NCBI RefSeq assembly: GCF_900299525.1
Contig: NZ_OMKA01000014.1
Location: 1 to 64,000, forward strand
Source of the DNA: Aquimarina sp. Aq78
GTDB taxonomy: Bacteria > Bacteroidota > Bacteroidia > Flavobacteriales > Flavobacteriaceae
Direction of reading: 5' to 3'
DNA: 64,000 nt
This document shows, one piece after another, positions 9,316 to 17,982 of the stretch. Position 1 is the stretch's first letter, and each line of letters opens with the position of its first letter. The notes beneath the pieces are model-generated. The model was not told the origin of the DNA. It searched no databases and saw only the letters and a list, made by a program, of their open reading frames with translations. A program made the position numbers and the translations under genes.

Positions 9316-11523
9316 ATGACTGAAGCTGCTATAGATAAAGAAAATAAACAGATTGCTAAGCAATACAAAGAATTGCTTCGTATTAGTTATAGAGACCTTA
9401 CTAAAGAGGATAAAATACTTATACGACAGGCGTTTGATATTGCTGTTGATGCACATAAAGATCAGCGTCGTAAAAGTGGTGAGGCTTATATTTTTCACCC
9501 TATAGCAGTAGCAAAAATTGTAGCTAGTGAAATTGGATTGGATGCTACATCAATTGCAGCTGCATTACTTCATGATGTTGTAGAAGATACAGAATATACC
9601 TTGGTCGATATTGAGCAAATGTTTGGCGAAACAGTAGCTCGTATTGTAGATGGTCTTACCAAAATCTCATCTCTTAAAAAGGACAGAGACATTTCCTTAC
9701 AAGCAGAGAATTTCAGAAAAATGCTTCTTACACTTAATGATGATGTAAGGGTTATTATTATTAAAATTGCCGATCGTTTACATAATATGCAAACGATGGA
9801 TGCTATGAGGCCAGATAAGCAGGTAAAGATTGCGTCTGAAACTTTATATATATACGCTCCTCTTGCTCATCGAATCGGCTTATACAATATCAAAACAGAA
9901 TTAGAAGATCTGGGATTAAAATATACCGAACCCGAAGTATATAAGGATATTCTAGAAAAAATTAAAGAGAGTAAGGAGGAACAAGATGAGTATATCAAAA
10001 AATTCTCTGATCAAATTAGAGAAGGCCTTGATAAAGAAGGATTAAATTATGAAATAAAAGGAAGACCAAAGTCCATTTTTTCGATTCGTAGAAAAATGGT
10101 AAAACAAAACATCGCATTTGACGAAGTATATGACAAATTCGCAATACGAATAATATACAAGTCCGATAATATAGAGAATGAAAAGTTTATTGCCTGGAAA
10201 ATATATACTGTGGTAACCGATTATTACAGGCCAAACCCTATTCGATTAAGAGATTGGATTTCTCAACCCAAGTCCACTGGTTATGAAGCTTTGCATATAA
10301 CAGTTATTGGCCCAGACAGCAAATGGGTTGAAGTACAAATTCGTAGTGAGCGTATGCATGAAATTGCAGAAAAAGGATACGCTGCACATTATAAGTATAA
10401 GAATACCGAAGAAAAGCAGGATCAAGGATTAGATGGGTGGCTTAATCGATTACAGGAAGCATTAGAAAATTCTGAAACAAATGCCGTAGATTTTGTAGAA
10501 GAATTTAAACTAAATCTTTATGCAAAAGAAATATTTGTCTTTACTCCAGAAGGAGATTTAAAATCATTACCAAAAGGAGCAACTGCTCTCGATTTTGGTT
10601 TTAGTGTGCATACCGAGGTTGGATTAAGAACTAGAGGAGCACGAGTGAATGGTAAATTAGTACCACTAAGCCACGAACTTAAAAGTGGTGATCAGGTAGA
10701 AATAATTACCTCGACCAAATCAAAACCTTCTTCTAGCTGGCTGGATTATGCCACTACAGCAAGAGCGAGGGCCAAAATTAAATCTGCTTTACGAGACGAG
10801 AAAAAACAAATTGCCGAAGATGGCAAAGTCGTTTTGAAACGTAAACTTCGCTCTCAGAAAATAACAATGAGCGAAAAAGTGGTTAACGAACTTGTACTTT
10901 ATTTTAAACTTAAAACAAGTTTGGATCTATTCTATAGAGTAGGCATAGGGACTATTGACAATCAAAAGATCAAAGAGTTTGCTACTACTCGAAGTAATGT
11001 CTTCATGAATTTTATCAAAAATAGAATTCGAAGAGGTAATATTAAAGACGTTAATAAGGAGGAAATTACATCTAAATACGATCTACTTGTTTTCGGAAAA
11101 GATTCAGAAAAATTAGAATACAAATTATCAAATTGTTGTAATCCAATTCCTGGAGATGATGTTTTTGGTTTTATAACGGTTAATGAAGGCATAAAAGTTC
11201 ATAAAAATAATTGTCCAAATTCGTTACAGTTACAAAGTAACTATGCTTATCGCATTATTCCGGCAAAATGGATTGATTCTAGCCAGGAAGAATTCAAGGC
11301 TGTAATAAGGCTTAATGGTATTGATAATATTGGAGTAGTAAATGAGGTAACTCAAATTATTTCAAACAATATGAGTCTTGCCATATACAATATGAATTTT
11401 GACACTAATGATGGAGTTTTTACAGGTAAAATAACAGTTGGTGTTAAAAATAAAAACACCTTGAAAACAGTCATGAAAAACCTTTCAAAAATAAGTGGTA
11501 TTGATAAAGTGGTAAGAGAATAA
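9316..11523 (+). CDS. rsh: Bifunctional RelA/SpoT-type (p)ppGpp synthetase/hydrolase
   Basis: A 735-residue long RSH protein controlling the stringent response. The N-terminal HD hydrolase domain keeps its metal-binding residues (His61 in FHPIAVA, the His86-Asp87 pair in LLHDVVEDT, and the IKIADRLHNM helix), so hydrolysis is probably active. The synthetase domain contains GRPKSIFSIRRKM and RLRDWISQPKSTGYEALH. A TGS domain follows (about 405-465), then a conserved Cys-containing segment (SNCCNPIPGD) and a C-terminal ACT domain (about 662-735). It appears to be the only long RSH in the window. ATG 9316 gives the expected N-terminal helix, and the nearer ATG at 9310 is out of frame. Confidence 0.95.
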   Translation: MTEAAIDKENKQIAKQYKELLRISYRDLTKEDKILIRQAFDIAVDAHKDQRRKSGEAYIFHPIAVAKIVASEIGLDATSIAAALLHDVVEDTEYTLVDIEQMFGETVARIVDGLTKISSLKKDRDISLQAENFRKMLLTLNDDVRVIIIKIADRLHNMQTMDAMRPDKQVKIASETLYIYAPLAHRIGLYNIKTELEDLGLKYTEPEVYKDILEKIKESKEEQDEYIKKFSDQIREGLDKEGLNYEIKGRPKSIFSIRRKMVKQNIAFDEVYDKFAIRIIYKSDNIENEKFIAWKIYTVVTDYYRPNPIRLRDWISQPKSTGYEALHITVIGPDSKWVEVQIRSERMHEIAEKGYAAHYKYKNTEEKQDQGLDGWLNRLQEALENSETNAVDFVEEFKLNLYAKEIFVFTPEGDLKSLPKGATALDFGFSVHTEVGLRTRGARVNGKLVPLSHELKSGDQVEIITSTKSKPSSSWLDYATTARARAKIKSALRDEKKQIAEDGKVVLKRKLRSQKITMSEKVVNELVLYFKLKTSLDLFYRVGIGTIDNQKIKEFATTRSNVFMNFIKNRIRRGNIKDVNKEEITSKYDLLVFGKDSEKLEYKLSNCCNPIPGDDVFGFITVNEGIKVHKNNCPNSLQLQSNYAYRIIPAKWIDSSQEEFKAVIRLNGIDNIGVVNEVTQIISNNMSLAIYNMNFDTNDGVFTGKITVGVKNKNTLKTVMKNLSKISGIDKVVRE

Positions 11524-11678
11524 AAACCTCGTATTTTTATTCTAAAAAGAATAATGAATTAAGAATTATACTATTCTATAAAGATTCTTTTTTGTGATAA
11601 GGTCAGTTCAAATCAGCTAATTTTAAAAATCCTTAAATAATCGTTTTTAAATCAGAGTCTCACTAATAAAAAATAATG

Positions 11679-11686
11679 TAACTTTG
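11679..11686 (+). promoter_or_regulatory. Putative -7 promoter element of the Fur-family gene
   Basis: TAACTTTG fits TAnnTTTG and ends 13 bases before the ATG at 11700, implying a leader of only a few bases. No clear -33 TTG is present at the standard distance. Confidence 0.45.
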
Positions 11687-11699
11687 CGTTTTTAAACGT

Positions 11700-12167
11700 A
11701 TGAGTACTAAAGCAACTACACAAAACGACCAGATAATCGTTAAAAATGTTTTTACCAGTTTCTTAGAAGAAAATGGTCATAGAAAAACACCCGAAAGATA
11801 CGCTATACTTCAAGAGATTTACGAAAGTGATGAGCATTTTGATATAGAATCATTATACATCAAAATGAAAAATAAAAACTATAGGGTAAGCCGTGCAACA
11901 CTTTATAATACTATAGAGCTTTTATTAGAATGTAAACTAGTTAGAAAACATCAGTTCGGACAAAATCAAGCTCAATACGAAAAATCATATTTCGACAGGC
12001 AACATGATCATCTAATTTTAACTGATACCGGGGATGTATTAGAATTTTGTGATCCTAGAATTCAATCTATCAAAAAAACAATCGAAGAAATTTTTGATGT
12101 AGATATTACAAATCATTCTTTGTATTTCTACGGAACTAAAAAAAACCCAACTAATAAAGATAACTAA
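11700..12167 (+). CDS. fur: Fur-family transcriptional regulator
   Basis: A 155-residue winged-helix metalloregulator that would repress iron or other metal-homeostasis genes when metal-bound. The DNA-binding part contains [15 protein letters not shown] and the recognition region [15 protein letters not shown]. The metal-sensing site residues are kept (HFDIE, the HDH of RQHDHLIL, Glu in EFCDP, and the late NHSL histidine). The usual structural-zinc CxxC is replaced by TDT in [12 protein letters not shown], so this protein should lack that zinc site. The stop codon overlaps the purA start by one base (TAATG), indicating translational coupling. Fur rather than PerR or Zur is the likeliest label but is not proven. 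Confidence 0.85.
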   Translation: MSTKATTQNDQIIVKNVFTSFLEENGHRKTPERYAILQEIYESDEHFDIESLYIKMKNKNYRVSRATLYNTIELLLECKLVRKHQFGQNQAQYEKSYFDRQHDHLILTDTGDVLEFCDPRIQSIKKTIEEIFDVDITNHSLYFYGTKKNPTNKDN

Positions 12168-13438
12168 TGGCGGTAAACTTATTACTTGGTCTTCAATGGG
12201 GAGACGAAGGGAAAGGAAAAATTGTAGACGTTCTTACAAAAGATTATAATATTATTGCACGATTTCAAGGTGGGCCCAATGCTGGTCACACTTTAGAATT
12301 TGATGGAATCAAACATGTGTTGCATACTATTCCTAGTGGAATTTTTCATGATAAGGCCATTAATTTGGTTGGAAATGGTGTCGTAATAGACCCTGTGATT
12401 TTTAAAAAAGAGTTAGATAACCTTAATAAATTTAATTTAGATTATAAATCCAAATTATTGATTTCTAGAAAAGCCCATCTAATTCTTCCTACTCATAGGA
12501 TTCTGGATGCTGCTTCTGAAGCTTCTAAAGGAAAGGCAAAAATAGGCTCTACTTTAAAAGGGATTGGTCCTACATATATGGACAAAACTGGTAGAAATGG
12601 TATTAGAGTTGGAGATTTAGAATTAAATGACTGGAAAGAACGTTACCGTGCTTTAGCTAATAAGCATGAAGCAATGATTGATTTTTATGATTCTAAAATA
12701 GAATACGATCTTACAGAATTAGAGAATGAATTCTTTGAAGCAGTTAAAGTTTTAAAAACACTTACTTTTATTGATAGTGAAGAATACCTTCATCAGGCTC
12801 AAAAAGAGGGAAAAACAATTCTAGCTGAAGGAGCACAAGGATCTTTATTGGATATAGATTTTGGCACATATCCTTTTGTAACTTCATCAAATACTACCGC
12901 AGCAGGAGCATGTACAGGCCTAGGTATTGCACCAAATAAGATCAAAGATGTTTTTGGTATATTCAAAGCATACACTACTCGAGTTGGTAGTGGACCATTC
13001 CCTACAGAATTATTTGATCAAGATGGAGAGACAATGGCGCAAGTTGGTCATGAATTTGGAGCTACCACAGGTAGACCAAGAAGATGTGGATGGCTAGATC
13101 TTGTAGCTCTAAAATATGCCGTACATGTAAACGGAGTAACAAAATTAATGATGATGAAAGGCGATGTACTAAGTGGGTTTAACACCTTAAAAATATGTAC
13201 CGCTTATAAATACCAAGGTAAAACAATTACTCATTTACCTTACAATATAGAACCTGAAAATGTAACACCGGTCTATACTGAAATGAAAGGTTGGTCAGAA
13301 GACCTTACTGGTATGACTGATCCTTCTCAGCTTCCAAAAGAGTTAAATGAATATATTTCGTTTTTAGAAAAAGAATTAGAAACACCAATTACGATTGTTT
13401 CTGTAGGACCAGATAGAACGCAAACCATACACAGGTAA
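12167..13438 (+). CDS. purA: Adenylosuccinate synthetase
   Basis: Catalyses the GTP-dependent condensation of IMP and aspartate, the first step from IMP to AMP. The 423 residues cover the whole fold, with the P-loop region WGDEGKGKIVD, the substrate segment FQGGPNAGHT, KGIGPTY, EGAQGSLLDIDFGTYPFVTSSN and the C-terminal TGRPRRCGW and VGPDR motifs. The ATG overlaps the stop codon of the upstream Fur-family gene by one base, so the two form a coupled pair. A bidirectional terminator follows. Confidence 0.97.
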   Translation: MAVNLLLGLQWGDEGKGKIVDVLTKDYNIIARFQGGPNAGHTLEFDGIKHVLHTIPSGIFHDKAINLVGNGVVIDPVIFKKELDNLNKFNLDYKSKLLISRKAHLILPTHRILDAASEASKGKAKIGSTLKGIGPTYMDKTGRNGIRVGDLELNDWKERYRALANKHEAMIDFYDSKIEYDLTELENEFFEAVKVLKTLTFIDSEEYLHQAQKEGKTILAEGAQGSLLDIDFGTYPFVTSSNTTAAGACTGLGIAPNKIKDVFGIFKAYTTRVGSGPFPTELFDQDGETMAQVGHEFGATTGRPRRCGWLDLVALKYAVHVNGVTKLMMMKGDVLSGFNTLKICTAYKYQGKTITHLPYNIEPENVTPVYTEMKGWSEDLTGMTDPSQLPKELNEYISFLEKELETPITIVSVGPDRTQTIHR

Positions 13439-13456
13439 AAAATATTGTTATAAAAA

Positions 13457-13495
13457 AATAAGAGTGTTTGTAAAAACAAACACTCTTATTTTTTT
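13457..13495. terminator. Bidirectional terminator between purA and the collar protein
   Basis: A 15-base-pair perfect stem, 13457-13471 with 13476-13490 (AATAAGAGTGTTTGT and its complement), has an AAAA loop. A T run follows it and an A run precedes it, so it can stop transcripts from both convergent genes. Confidence 0.88.
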
Positions 13496-13509
13496 ATATA
13501 TATACCCTA

Positions 13510-14214
13510 TTAATTTCCCAAATAAATAAAAGTGTTAATTACCAGATAAGGTTGATAGCGATCAAAAGATTGATTTGTTCCTCCACTATTTAGTGTTACA
13601 TTATGGTTATGATTACCTGCATTACCTGTATTTGTATTTCCTCCAGCTAATAAAATTCTTCTATTAGCATCTACCCCATTCTGTACACGTTGATTAGAAA
13701 AGAAACCAGCAAAACCATGTCTGTGATTTCCTCTGTTTGTGGTTGTACCGGTAAAATTAACATTAGGCAAATTTGCCTGGACTAACGTTGTATTTGCCTG
13801 GCCTCCTGTATCTCCTATATTTTCTCCTCCTGCAGGATGTTTTAAGACTCTATCTGTTGCATTGGGTAAATTTGTGGTAAATCCTAAACTAGTTGCAACT
13901 ACCTGAGCAGTAACCGAAAGTGTTGCAGTACTACGACCATCTAAAATATACCATCCACCATGATCTGCAGTAACAACACTAAATTTCACATCTCCATCTG
14001 ATGCTGATTCATTTGCAGCAACCCATTTTGTTCCATCCCAGTAATATATCTTATCATCTGTAATATTATACACTATGGATCCTTCATTAGGGGTTGCAAT
14101 ACCATTCATTTCGGCGGTAGTAACATTAGGCAGTCCTAATATAGAATTCCTATCTACTTGAGAATAAAAAAAATGAGATATAAAAATGAAAATTAAAAAT
14201 AGTTTTGCTTTCAT
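13510..14214 (-). CDS. Secreted protein with phage tail-collar-like C-terminal domain
   Basis: A 234-residue predicted exported protein. Residues 1-19 form a signal peptide (MKAKLFLIFIFISHFFYSQ). An N-terminal segment contains GSIVYNITDDKIYYWDGTKW, a motif common in Bacteroidota surface proteins. The C-terminal half is Gly, Asn and His rich (GNHRHGF, GNHNHNV) and ends RYQPYLVINTFIYLGN, the pattern of tail-collar or microcystin-dependent-protein domains. An in-frame start 36 bases upstream exists, but the ATG chosen begins the signal peptide. It lies 89 bases downstream of a TPR/PD40 protein on the same strand, so the two may be co-expressed. The function is unknown, and there is no phage context. 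Confidence 0.75.
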   Translation of the reverse strand: MKAKLFLIFIFISHFFYSQVDRNSILGLPNVTTAEMNGIATPNEGSIVYNITDDKIYYWDGTKWVAANESASDGDVKFSVVTADHGGWYILDGRSTATLSVTAQVVATSLGFTTNLPNATDRVLKHPAGGENIGDTGGQANTTLVQANLPNVNFTGTTTNRGNHRHGFAGFFSNQRVQNGVDANRRILLAGGNTNTGNAGNHNHNVTLNSGGTNQSFDRYQPYLVINTFIYLGN

Positions 14215-14303
14215 ATAGTTACTTCTTTTATCATAAATATATAAAACCAAAAATACTTATTAGAAAATAAATCCAAAAGATATTCTTTATCAATCTATAA
14301 ATA

Positions 14304-15665
14304 TCATAACGAAGTAGTCCCTTCCTTATTAGATTTTAACTCTATCACTCTTTCTAATTTTCGAATAATTTTCTGTTTACGATAATACCGCTCAGGAAAT
14401 GGGCTTATCTGCTTGAAACCATAGATATCGTCATCACCCTTACCTCCCTTACGATTACTTGCAAAATATCCTGTTTTATTTTCTTCATTAATAATAAAGG
14501 TAAAATCATCTTTGGGACTATTAATAGGGTTTCCTAAATTATAAACTTCTACCATTCCCTCTTCATTTGGAATAGCCATAAAAATATCTAAACCACCTAA
14601 TCCCTTATGTCCGTCACTTGCAAAAAACAATTTTCCTTTATCACTAATATAAGGGAAAGTTTCACGCCCCGAAGTATTAATTAAACTTCCTAAATTTTTA
14701 GGAGTCCCAAAACTCTTATCTTCATTTATTTTGACTACATACAAATCTGATTTCCCATGAGTTCCTGGCATATCACTTGCGAAATACAAAAATTTCTCGT
14801 CATAAGATAACGCAGGGTGTGCTATTGAATATTCATTACTATTAAACGGTAATTCTTCTATATCTCCCCATTTTCCCTTATCATAATGTGCTCTATATAT
14901 TTTTAACAAAACAACACCTTCCGTATTCGTTTTAGATTTTCTTTTAGAATAATTATTTCTAGTAAAGTATACAGTTTTTCTATCCTTGCTAAAAGTTGCA
15001 GAAGACTCATGAAACTTTGAATTAATATTTCCTTTTAATTTTTCAACACTTTTTTCTTCAGAAACGTGTGTAGTTGTATACAAGTCTAAAAAAGGTTGAT
15101 TATTCCATTCATGTAATACTGTAGAAAAATTATTAGTGTTTCGTGAAGATGCAAATACCAATTCACCATTATAAAAACTAGGAGCATAATCCGAATATTT
15201 CGAATTGATCTTTAGGGTATCAACTATAAACTCCCCTGACTTATCTCTCCTTGATGAAACACCACCTAATGAGTCACATGCCTTTTCTTCTCTTGCATCA
15301 TTATTTGTATATAACCAATGAGCTATATTATCTTCATTTTTATATCCTTCGGTACTCTTAATGCATTGTGCATATCTGGTTCGATATTCTGATTTTATCT
15401 TTTCTGGATACAAAGAAGACAATACTCGATACCATTGTGCTGCTTTTTCTAACTCCCCATTAAAGTAATATGAATCCCCTAATCTTTCATATAACTCTAC
15501 AGATTTACCTCCTTTTCCTATAGCTTTCAAGTACATTTCCCTTGCCTCGATATAGGCATACTTTTTAAAAGCTTCATTTGCTTTTTCCAGCTGTTTTTCC
15601 TGAGAAAACACAGCGCCCCAAAAAAACAAAAAAAATAGAGCCCCTAAGTTTTTTTTCAAAACCAT
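14304..15665 (-). CDS. TPR and PD40 (WD40-like) envelope protein lacking an OmpA domain
   Basis: A 453-residue exported protein. A signal peptide (about 1-22) is followed by TPR-like helices (about 24-110) and PD40 beta-propeller blades (APSFYNGELVFASSR, YDEKFLYFASDMPG, SDKGKLFFASDGHKGLGGLDIF, KTGYFASNRKGGKGDDDIY). The same order opens the PorE/OmpA-type proteins of Bacteroidota, but this one stops after a basic tail and has neither the carboxypeptidase-regulatory domain nor the C-terminal OmpA peptidoglycan-binding domain. It may therefore be a natural short form or the remnant of a longer protein. A 15-base A run lies about 48 bases upstream. Confidence 0.82.
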   Translation of the reverse strand: MVLKKNLGALFFLFFWGAVFSQEKQLEKANEAFKKYAYIEAREMYLKAIGKGGKSVELYERLGDSYYFNGELEKAAQWYRVLSSLYPEKIKSEYRTRYAQCIKSTEGYKNEDNIAHWLYTNNDAREEKACDSLGGVSSRRDKSGEFIVDTLKINSKYSDYAPSFYNGELVFASSRNTNNFSTVLHEWNNQPFLDLYTTTHVSEEKSVEKLKGNINSKFHESSATFSKDRKTVYFTRNNYSKRKSKTNTEGVVLLKIYRAHYDKGKWGDIEELPFNSNEYSIAHPALSYDEKFLYFASDMPGTHGKSDLYVVKINEDKSFGTPKNLGSLINTSGRETFPYISDKGKLFFASDGHKGLGGLDIFMAIPNEEGMVEVYNLGNPINSPKDDFTFIINEENKTGYFASNRKGGKGDDDIYGFKQISPFPERYYRKQKIIRKLERVIELKSNKEGTTSL

Positions 15666-16134
15666 CTATTATCCTTTTGTTAATAGTATAACGACCTAAA
15701 CTTTTCTTTTTCAAAAAAAAAAAAAAACAACAACTCTATATCTATTCTTAAAAATGAATCAGAATAAACAAATTCGTGTTTGATAAAAAATAAAAAGTTA
15801 AGATGATGCTATCCCCATAGCATTGATCGTTCCCTTGTTGTTTCCTATCGCAATTTACTGATGCTTAAGTAGATCTAGTGTTAAAAAATTCGAAAATTTC
15901 TTTTGTTTGCTTCTTTTTATCTGTATTAGTCCTTTGATCGTACAAAACTTACACATTATCCTTTTTTTATTGATGTACAACAATTCATCAATTATAGAAA
16001 TCGCTTGATTTTAAGTTATTAAAGAGGTAAAACATGTTAAAATGCAACATGAGATAAGACATAAAGTTATTAATTGAAAATGACTTACTTTTTATTTTAC
16101 CGTCATAGCCACAATCATTAGATACAATTTTCGT
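15666..16134. other. Divergent intergenic region with a 15-base A homopolymer
   Basis: This region separates the PD40 protein (minus) from the OstA-like gene (plus) and must hold both promoters. A run of 15 adenines is at 15713-15727. No RNA gene or hairpin with a T run is seen, and no convincing small coding sequence. Confidence 0.5.
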
Positions 16135-16141
16135 TATTTTG
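16135..16141 (+). promoter_or_regulatory. Putative -7 element of the OstA-like gene
   Basis: TATTTTG is a one-base-shorter version of TAnnTTTG. It overlaps the most upstream in-frame TTG at 16139 and ends 9 bases before the preferred TTG start at 16151. Confidence 0.35.
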
Positions 16142-16150
16142 CATACAAAT

Positions 16151-17935
16151 TTGAAACACTTGAAAAACAAATTCTTCTATATAATACTTGCCTTTATATT
16201 TTCGGTAGCATCATTTGCACAGGAAGGAAAACAAATCAAAGTTCAATCTGATCGTACCATAAAAGATCAAAACCGGTTTCCTGGAGCAACTATTCTGGCA
16301 AAAGTAGACAAACAGGTATATATGCAACATGAAGGGATTGAGATATGGTGTGATCAAGCTATTCATTATGGTGAAGATAAGTTTGTCAAGGCTTTGGGAA
16401 ATGTAAAAATGAAACAAGGAGATACCATTATTATGACTAGTAAATATGCTGAGTATAATGGTAATACTAAATTCGCATACGCGAGTGATAATGTATTTAT
16501 GGAAACTCCTTCTAATACATTGCGCACCGATACTTTATTCTTTGATCGACTTAGACAACAAGCCTATTACCGTAGTGGTGGGACAGTTCGAGACTCTTCA
16601 AATACATTGACGAGTCAAATTGGGAGGTATTTTATGGACCGAAAACAATATTCATTTAATACCACAGTAAAAATTGTAAATCCTGAAAATACAGTAGATT
16701 CGGATCGATTAGATTATTATACAGAAAATGGTCATGCATACCTGTATGGCCCTTCGACAGTTAAAGGTAAAGAAAGCACTTTATATTGCGAACGAGGGTT
16801 CTATGACACTAAAGCTAAGACTGGATATGCCATCAAAAATGCCAAAATCGATTATGATAAACGTACTGTTTTTGGAGATAGTATTTTTTATAATAGTGCG
16901 GATCAATTTGCATCAGCCACTAATAATATTAGAGTATTAGATACAGCTAATAATTCTGTAATCACCGGGCATTATGCAGAGGTTTTTAAAGAAAAAGATT
17001 CTGTCTTCATTACAAAGAGAGCACTTGCAGCCACCTTGCAGGAAAAAGATTCTATTTTCATTCACAGTGATACACTTATGATTACTGGTAAACCCGAACG
17101 AAGAATAATGAATGGTTTTTATGATGTAAGAATCTATAAGAGTAATATGAGTGGCAAAAGTGATTCTATTAATGTAGATCAAACCACAGGCTATACCAAA
17201 ATGATTGGCCGACCTATTATTTGGTCACAAAGAAATCAAATGACTGGTGATACCATAAAAATTATCTCGAATACAAAGACAGAAAAATTAGATTCACTTA
17301 TCGTATATCAAAATGCTTTTTTGGTTCAAGAAGACACCCTTAAAGCTGGATATAACCAGGTAAAAGGTCAAATACTTTATGGTTTATTTAAAGATAATGA
17401 ACTCTATCAGGTAGATATTGATAAAAACACAGAAACTATATTTTACCAAAGAGAAAGTGAAGGTGAATTAAAACTTATTGGTATTAATAAAGTCCTCTCT
17501 AGTTCTATTAAATTATTACTAAATAATCGCGAGATAGAAGATGTCTATTATTATCAGAATATTGATGGTACATTATATCGTGAAATTGATCTACCAGAAA
17601 ATGCTCGTGAACTCTCTGGTTTTAATTGGCGTGGTGATGAACGCATTAATAGTAAAGCTGATTTATTTAGAGGAGAATCTCCTCCTGAACTTATTAAAAT
17701 AACAGGAATCCCATTACCAAAAGACGAAACAGATTTCTTTGATGAAGAAACGGTGAAACGTTTGGAGGATAATAAATCTGAAGGTTCTCGACTACTTGAG
17801 CAAGAACTCAAAGATGCTGAACTTAAAGAAACTAACGAACAACTAGATTCTATTCCTTTTAAAAAGAAAGTAAAAGAAGAACTTAATACCGAAAAGAAAA
17901 AAAATCAAAAAGATAGTATCAACATCGAACATTGA
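16151..17935 (+). CDS. OstA-like (LptA/LptD N-terminal-like) periplasmic protein
   Basis: A protein of about 594 residues with repeated short beta-strand units of the OstA/LptA jelly-roll type (for example DQAIHYGEDKFVKALGNVKMKQ and TSKYAEYNGNTKFAYASDNV, split by turns). This fold carries lipopolysaccharide across the periplasm in the Lpt system. The N-terminus KHLKNKFFYIILAFIFSVASFAQ is a signal peptide, and the C-terminus is a charged tail rich in Lys and Glu. Translation must begin at TTG. TTG 16151 is chosen because 16139 lies inside the likely promoter, and TTG 16160 is also possible. The reading stops 47 bases before a class III aminotransferase. Confidence 0.82.
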   Translation: MKHLKNKFFYIILAFIFSVASFAQEGKQIKVQSDRTIKDQNRFPGATILAKVDKQVYMQHEGIEIWCDQAIHYGEDKFVKALGNVKMKQGDTIIMTSKYAEYNGNTKFAYASDNVFMETPSNTLRTDTLFFDRLRQQAYYRSGGTVRDSSNTLTSQIGRYFMDRKQYSFNTTVKIVNPENTVDSDRLDYYTENGHAYLYGPSTVKGKESTLYCERGFYDTKAKTGYAIKNAKIDYDKRTVFGDSIFYNSADQFASATNNIRVLDTANNSVITGHYAEVFKEKDSVFITKRALAATLQEKDSIFIHSDTLMITGKPERRIMNGFYDVRIYKSNMSGKSDSINVDQTTGYTKMIGRPIIWSQRNQMTGDTIKIISNTKTEKLDSLIVYQNAFLVQEDTLKAGYNQVKGQILYGLFKDNELYQVDIDKNTETIFYQRESEGELKLIGINKVLSSSIKLLLNNREIEDVYYYQNIDGTLYREIDLPENARELSGFNWRGDERINSKADLFRGESPPELIKITGIPLPKDETDFFDEETVKRLEDNKSEGSRLLEQELKDAELKETNEQLDSIPFKKKVKEELNTEKKKNQKDSINIEH

Positions 17936-17982
17936 TCTCTTTTTGTGTAAAAAATATCGGATAATCTAGTAAAAAAACAATC

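Noticed and set aside
13510..14214. Prophage suggested by the tail-collar domain
   Set aside because: No other phage gene, integrase or attachment site is nearby, and the protein has a bacterial signal peptide.
15666..16134. A tRNA or small RNA gene in the largest divergent spacer
   Set aside because: I could not form a tRNA cloverleaf or a strong hairpin with a T run here.
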